Shown here: positions 19,415-21,257 of the stretch, piece by piece
Numbering within the stretch: the stretch's first letter is position 1
Layout: every line of letters starts with the position of its first letter
Origin: Glomus cerebriforme
Lineage: Eukaryota; Glomeromycota; Glomeromycetes; Glomerales; Glomeraceae
NCBI GenBank assembly: GCA_003550305.1
Contig: QKYT01000613.1
Coordinates: forward strand, 17,798-39,054
Length of the DNA stretch: 21,257 bases
Reading direction: 5' to 3'
Translations under genes and position numbers: made by a program
The notes under the pieces: model-generated
What the model saw: the letters and a program-made list of their open reading frames with translations, nothing else
Told to the model about the DNA's origin: nothing
Database searches by the model: none

Positions 19415-19758
19415 TTCAAATATTAGAATAATTGGATTCATTTAGCTCCATAAGAATCTTTTAAATTACTTATGATGGAAAAAGTTCTTTATTTTTTATA
19501 AAGAAACTACAAAATCTTGCAAAAAATAATCTTTTTTTGCTTAAAAAAAAATCTTTTAATTTATTGAATAATAATGATAATAAAGACAATATATCAGATA
19601 TAATAAAAATCCATATAATATAGATATAAATATAACTGCTAATTTAGCAAAAACCATATAATATAAATATAAATATAACTGCTAAAATTGTAAAATTTAA
19701 AATAAAGAAAAAATTTGTTAATTTAAATATATAAGATAAGCAAAATAAAAGAATTTTT
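19415..19758. other. AT-rich spacer with a 43-bp direct repeat
   Basis: CCATATAATATAGATATAAATATAACTGCTAA-type sequence occurs at 19611 and again at 19654, a 43-bp period over about two copies. The rest is A/T-rich and should include the 3' UTR of the minus-strand microexon gene. No other gene is seen. Confidence 0.5.
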
Positions 19759-21041
19759 TTAATTTCCATTAGAATTCAAATGACTATTAACTAAATCATT
19801 ATAAGTCTTATTCAAATCTATAATAAAAGAAAGAAATAGAAAGTTAATAATTCATAATATATTTATTTAAGCAAATATTTTATAAATTACTTACAGTCCA
19901 AAGAAAATTCATATGTTTGAGTATTATATCTAGAATCTAAAAAATAATATTATATTAATACAATAAATAAAATAAATGAAAAATATCTATATTGTTTAAT
20001 ATAAAATAAATTGTAACATTATATTACCTTCTATTTCAGTAATTGGATTATCATTTTCTTTAAAAGGAATATGTATTGAAGCTAAATAAATATTATAAAA
20101 TAAATAATATTAATTAAAAAATGCTTTTTTTTTTACTAATTTATAATTATTATACTGTACAAATATTTTACCTTTTATTAAGGGTAATTATAGTTAAAAT
20201 TTGAAATTAATAATAACTATCACAATATTTAAAAGAAATAATATTAAATAATTATATTTAACTTACATAATTTATTACATATTGGTGATACTAATAAATT
20301 TAATAATCAAATTTGAGCAAATTATTTTAATAATATTACAAATTATAATATAAATAAACTTACTATATGCATATTGTTGCTGTTGTTGTAAAGGCCATTT
20401 TAACAGTTCTTGCTGTGTTTGTTCTTTAAATATAAAATATATTCCAAATAATAAATATATTAATATTTTAGTTAAAGAAAAAGTATATTAGATATTATTA
20501 AGTATGACTTACTTAATCCTAATAAATTAAAAATAATAATTAAAAATAATTATTTTATTATTTTAAAATTATTAAATTAAAAATAAATAAACTTACCATA
20601 CACTTTAAATATAAAAAAATATAAATAAATAATATTTTAATTATTATTTAAAATTAATAATAAATTCAATACACCAGGTTAATAACTAAAAAAAGTAAAA
20701 TATTACTAATAAATTTAACTTACTTATATTCTTTCTTGTTTTTTCAACTAATTAGTTAAAAGATTTAAAAGTTATTTAATTATTAATAAATATTTTATTA
20801 TTATTATTAAATTATAATATAAAAAAACTTACTATATTCTTTAAATATAAAAAAATATTTTAAAAGTTTAAAATAAATTATAAAATTAGTACTATAATTT
20901 ACTATAATTTAAATTAATTATCAAATATAACTAACCTGATTTACTTAATTCTAAAAATAATTAAGTAATAATAATTTAGTAATTATATTATTATAAATAT
21001 TATTATTAATTAGTATTGCTTACCTATATTATGATTTTTAA
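19759..21041 (-). CDS. Multi-microexon gene of unknown function, 5' end missing
   Basis: Candidate exons in transcript order: 21041-21024 (18 nt), 20950-20936 (15), 20838-20833 (6), 20747-20724 (24), 20602-20597 (6), 20518-20513 (6), 20423-20364 (60), 20290-20267 (24), 20081-20028 (54), 19936-19895 (42), and the last exon 19817-19759 with TAA. Every internal exon is a multiple of three and every intron is phase 1. The joined frame of about 104 codons has no stop. Pieces read KNHNI, ELSKS, EY, IEKTRKNI, MY, GL, QTQQELLKWPLQQQQQYAY, ISPICNKL, SIHIPFKENDNPITEIE, DSRYNTQTYEFSLD and YLNKTYNDLVNSHLNSNGN. Seven donors are GTAAGT; the others are GTAAGC, GTTAGT and GTAATA. Introns are 73-185 nt. In two exons I chose among possible acceptors by phase. 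The protein is hydrophilic with a Gln run; no known domain or membrane segment is seen. The start codon and any signal peptide lie upstream of 21041 on the minus strand. Confidence 0.6.
20340..20440. repeat. Duplicated exon-intron cassette (with 20809-20858 and 20603-20622)
   Basis: The donor side of the 60-nt exon (20340-20368) matches the donor side of a 6-nt exon (20809-20837) at 28 of 29 bases. The acceptor sides of two 6-nt exons (20839-20858 and 20603-20622) are identical over 20 bases, CTTTAAATATAAAAAAATAT on the plus strand, and the 60-nt exon acceptor (20424-20440) differs only by three fewer A. This indicates local duplication of splice-site cassettes. Confidence 0.65.
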
Positions 21042-21084
21042 CTAAAAAAAAATTAAAAAAGAATTAAATTTAATTAATAATAAA

Positions 21085-21229
21085 CTAGAGGATTCTGATT
21101 CGCGGCGACTTCGTCGCCGCTATGCATAATTTTTGTTGGTTTATTTATATATATTTAATTTTATTTATTATAAATTTATAAACTTTTTTTAGAATAAATT
21201 TAATTATATGCCATCCGATCTGAGTTAGA
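21085..21229 (-). mobile_element. Short non-autonomous Helitron-like element
   Basis: On the minus strand the right end reads a perfect 8-bp stem with a GAA loop (21120-21102, GCGGCGAC/GTCGCCGC), then 13 nt, then CTAG followed by T. This is the Helitron 3' layout of a GC-rich hairpin 10-13 nt before CTRR and a T. A possible left end, TCTAACTCAGATCGG, starts at 21229. Against this, the preceding base is G and not the expected A, so the 5' boundary is uncertain. The hairpin is the most GC-rich spot in the neighbourhood. It lies just upstream of the first visible microexon. Confidence 0.55.
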
Positions 21230-21257
21230 CCTAAAAAAGAAGAAAAAGAAAAAAAAA

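Noticed and set aside
20172..20216. A further 45-nt microexon (donor GTAAAAT) between the 24-nt and 54-nt exons
   Set aside because: It has the right length class, but in phase 1 it contains TAA after seven codons and its donor is weak.
20675..20685. An 11-nt microexon with donor GTGTAT
   Set aside because: It is not a multiple of three, would bring in a stop, and its donor is unlike the others.

Overview
The window is very AT-rich eukaryotic DNA. It has short spliceosomal introns with GTAAGT-type donors, long A/T-only spacers and many decayed transposons. The protein families point to an arbuscular mycorrhizal fungus such as Rhizophagus: Crinkler-type nuclease-kinase fusions, zinc-ribbon arrays fused to a small nuclease-like domain, and a decayed LINE and LTR-type gag/protease. 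The assignment rests on recalled family style and not on a database search. No rRNA, tRNA or CRISPR array was recognised.

Layout. 1-580: AT-rich flank. 581-1239: decayed Myb/SANT-like gene. 1436-2638: broken zinc-ribbon/nuclease gene. 3099-4587: the best intact protein-coding gene, a two-exon Crinkler-type protein (nuclease-like domain, acidic and basic linker, kinase domain), with a short upstream ORF overlapping its start. 4588-8283: spacer holding an exon-like fragment (5150-5317) and copy A of a repeat family. 8284-10070: a 5'-truncated, decayed LINE with an A-rich 3' tail. 10070-16450: three more copies of the same repeat family (B, C inverted, D). 16977-17092: a minus-strand exon remnant beside a near-perfect palindrome. 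17191-17860: degenerate tandem repeats and an ATCTGA motif cluster. 17900-19414: decayed gag/zinc-knuckle/retropepsin fragment of an LTR-type retrotransposon, split by a 454-bp hAT-like MITE with an exact 8-bp target duplication. 19759-21041: minus-strand gene made of tiny exons. 21085-21229: a Helitron-like end.

The most unusual item is the minus-strand gene at 19759-21041. At least eleven consecutive candidate exons, several only 6 nt long, are all multiples of three, all sit in the same intron phase, and join into one stop-free frame that ends in a normal stop codon. Parts of the array (20340-20440 and 20809-20858) are near-identical copies, suggesting the gene grew by duplication of exon-intron cassettes. 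Its 5' end lies beyond the window or is displaced by the Helitron-like insertion.

The host genes show no operon-like relation. The only clear functional candidates are the Crinkler-type gene and the microexon gene. Everything else is mobile DNA or its debris, which fits a repeat-rich accessory compartment.
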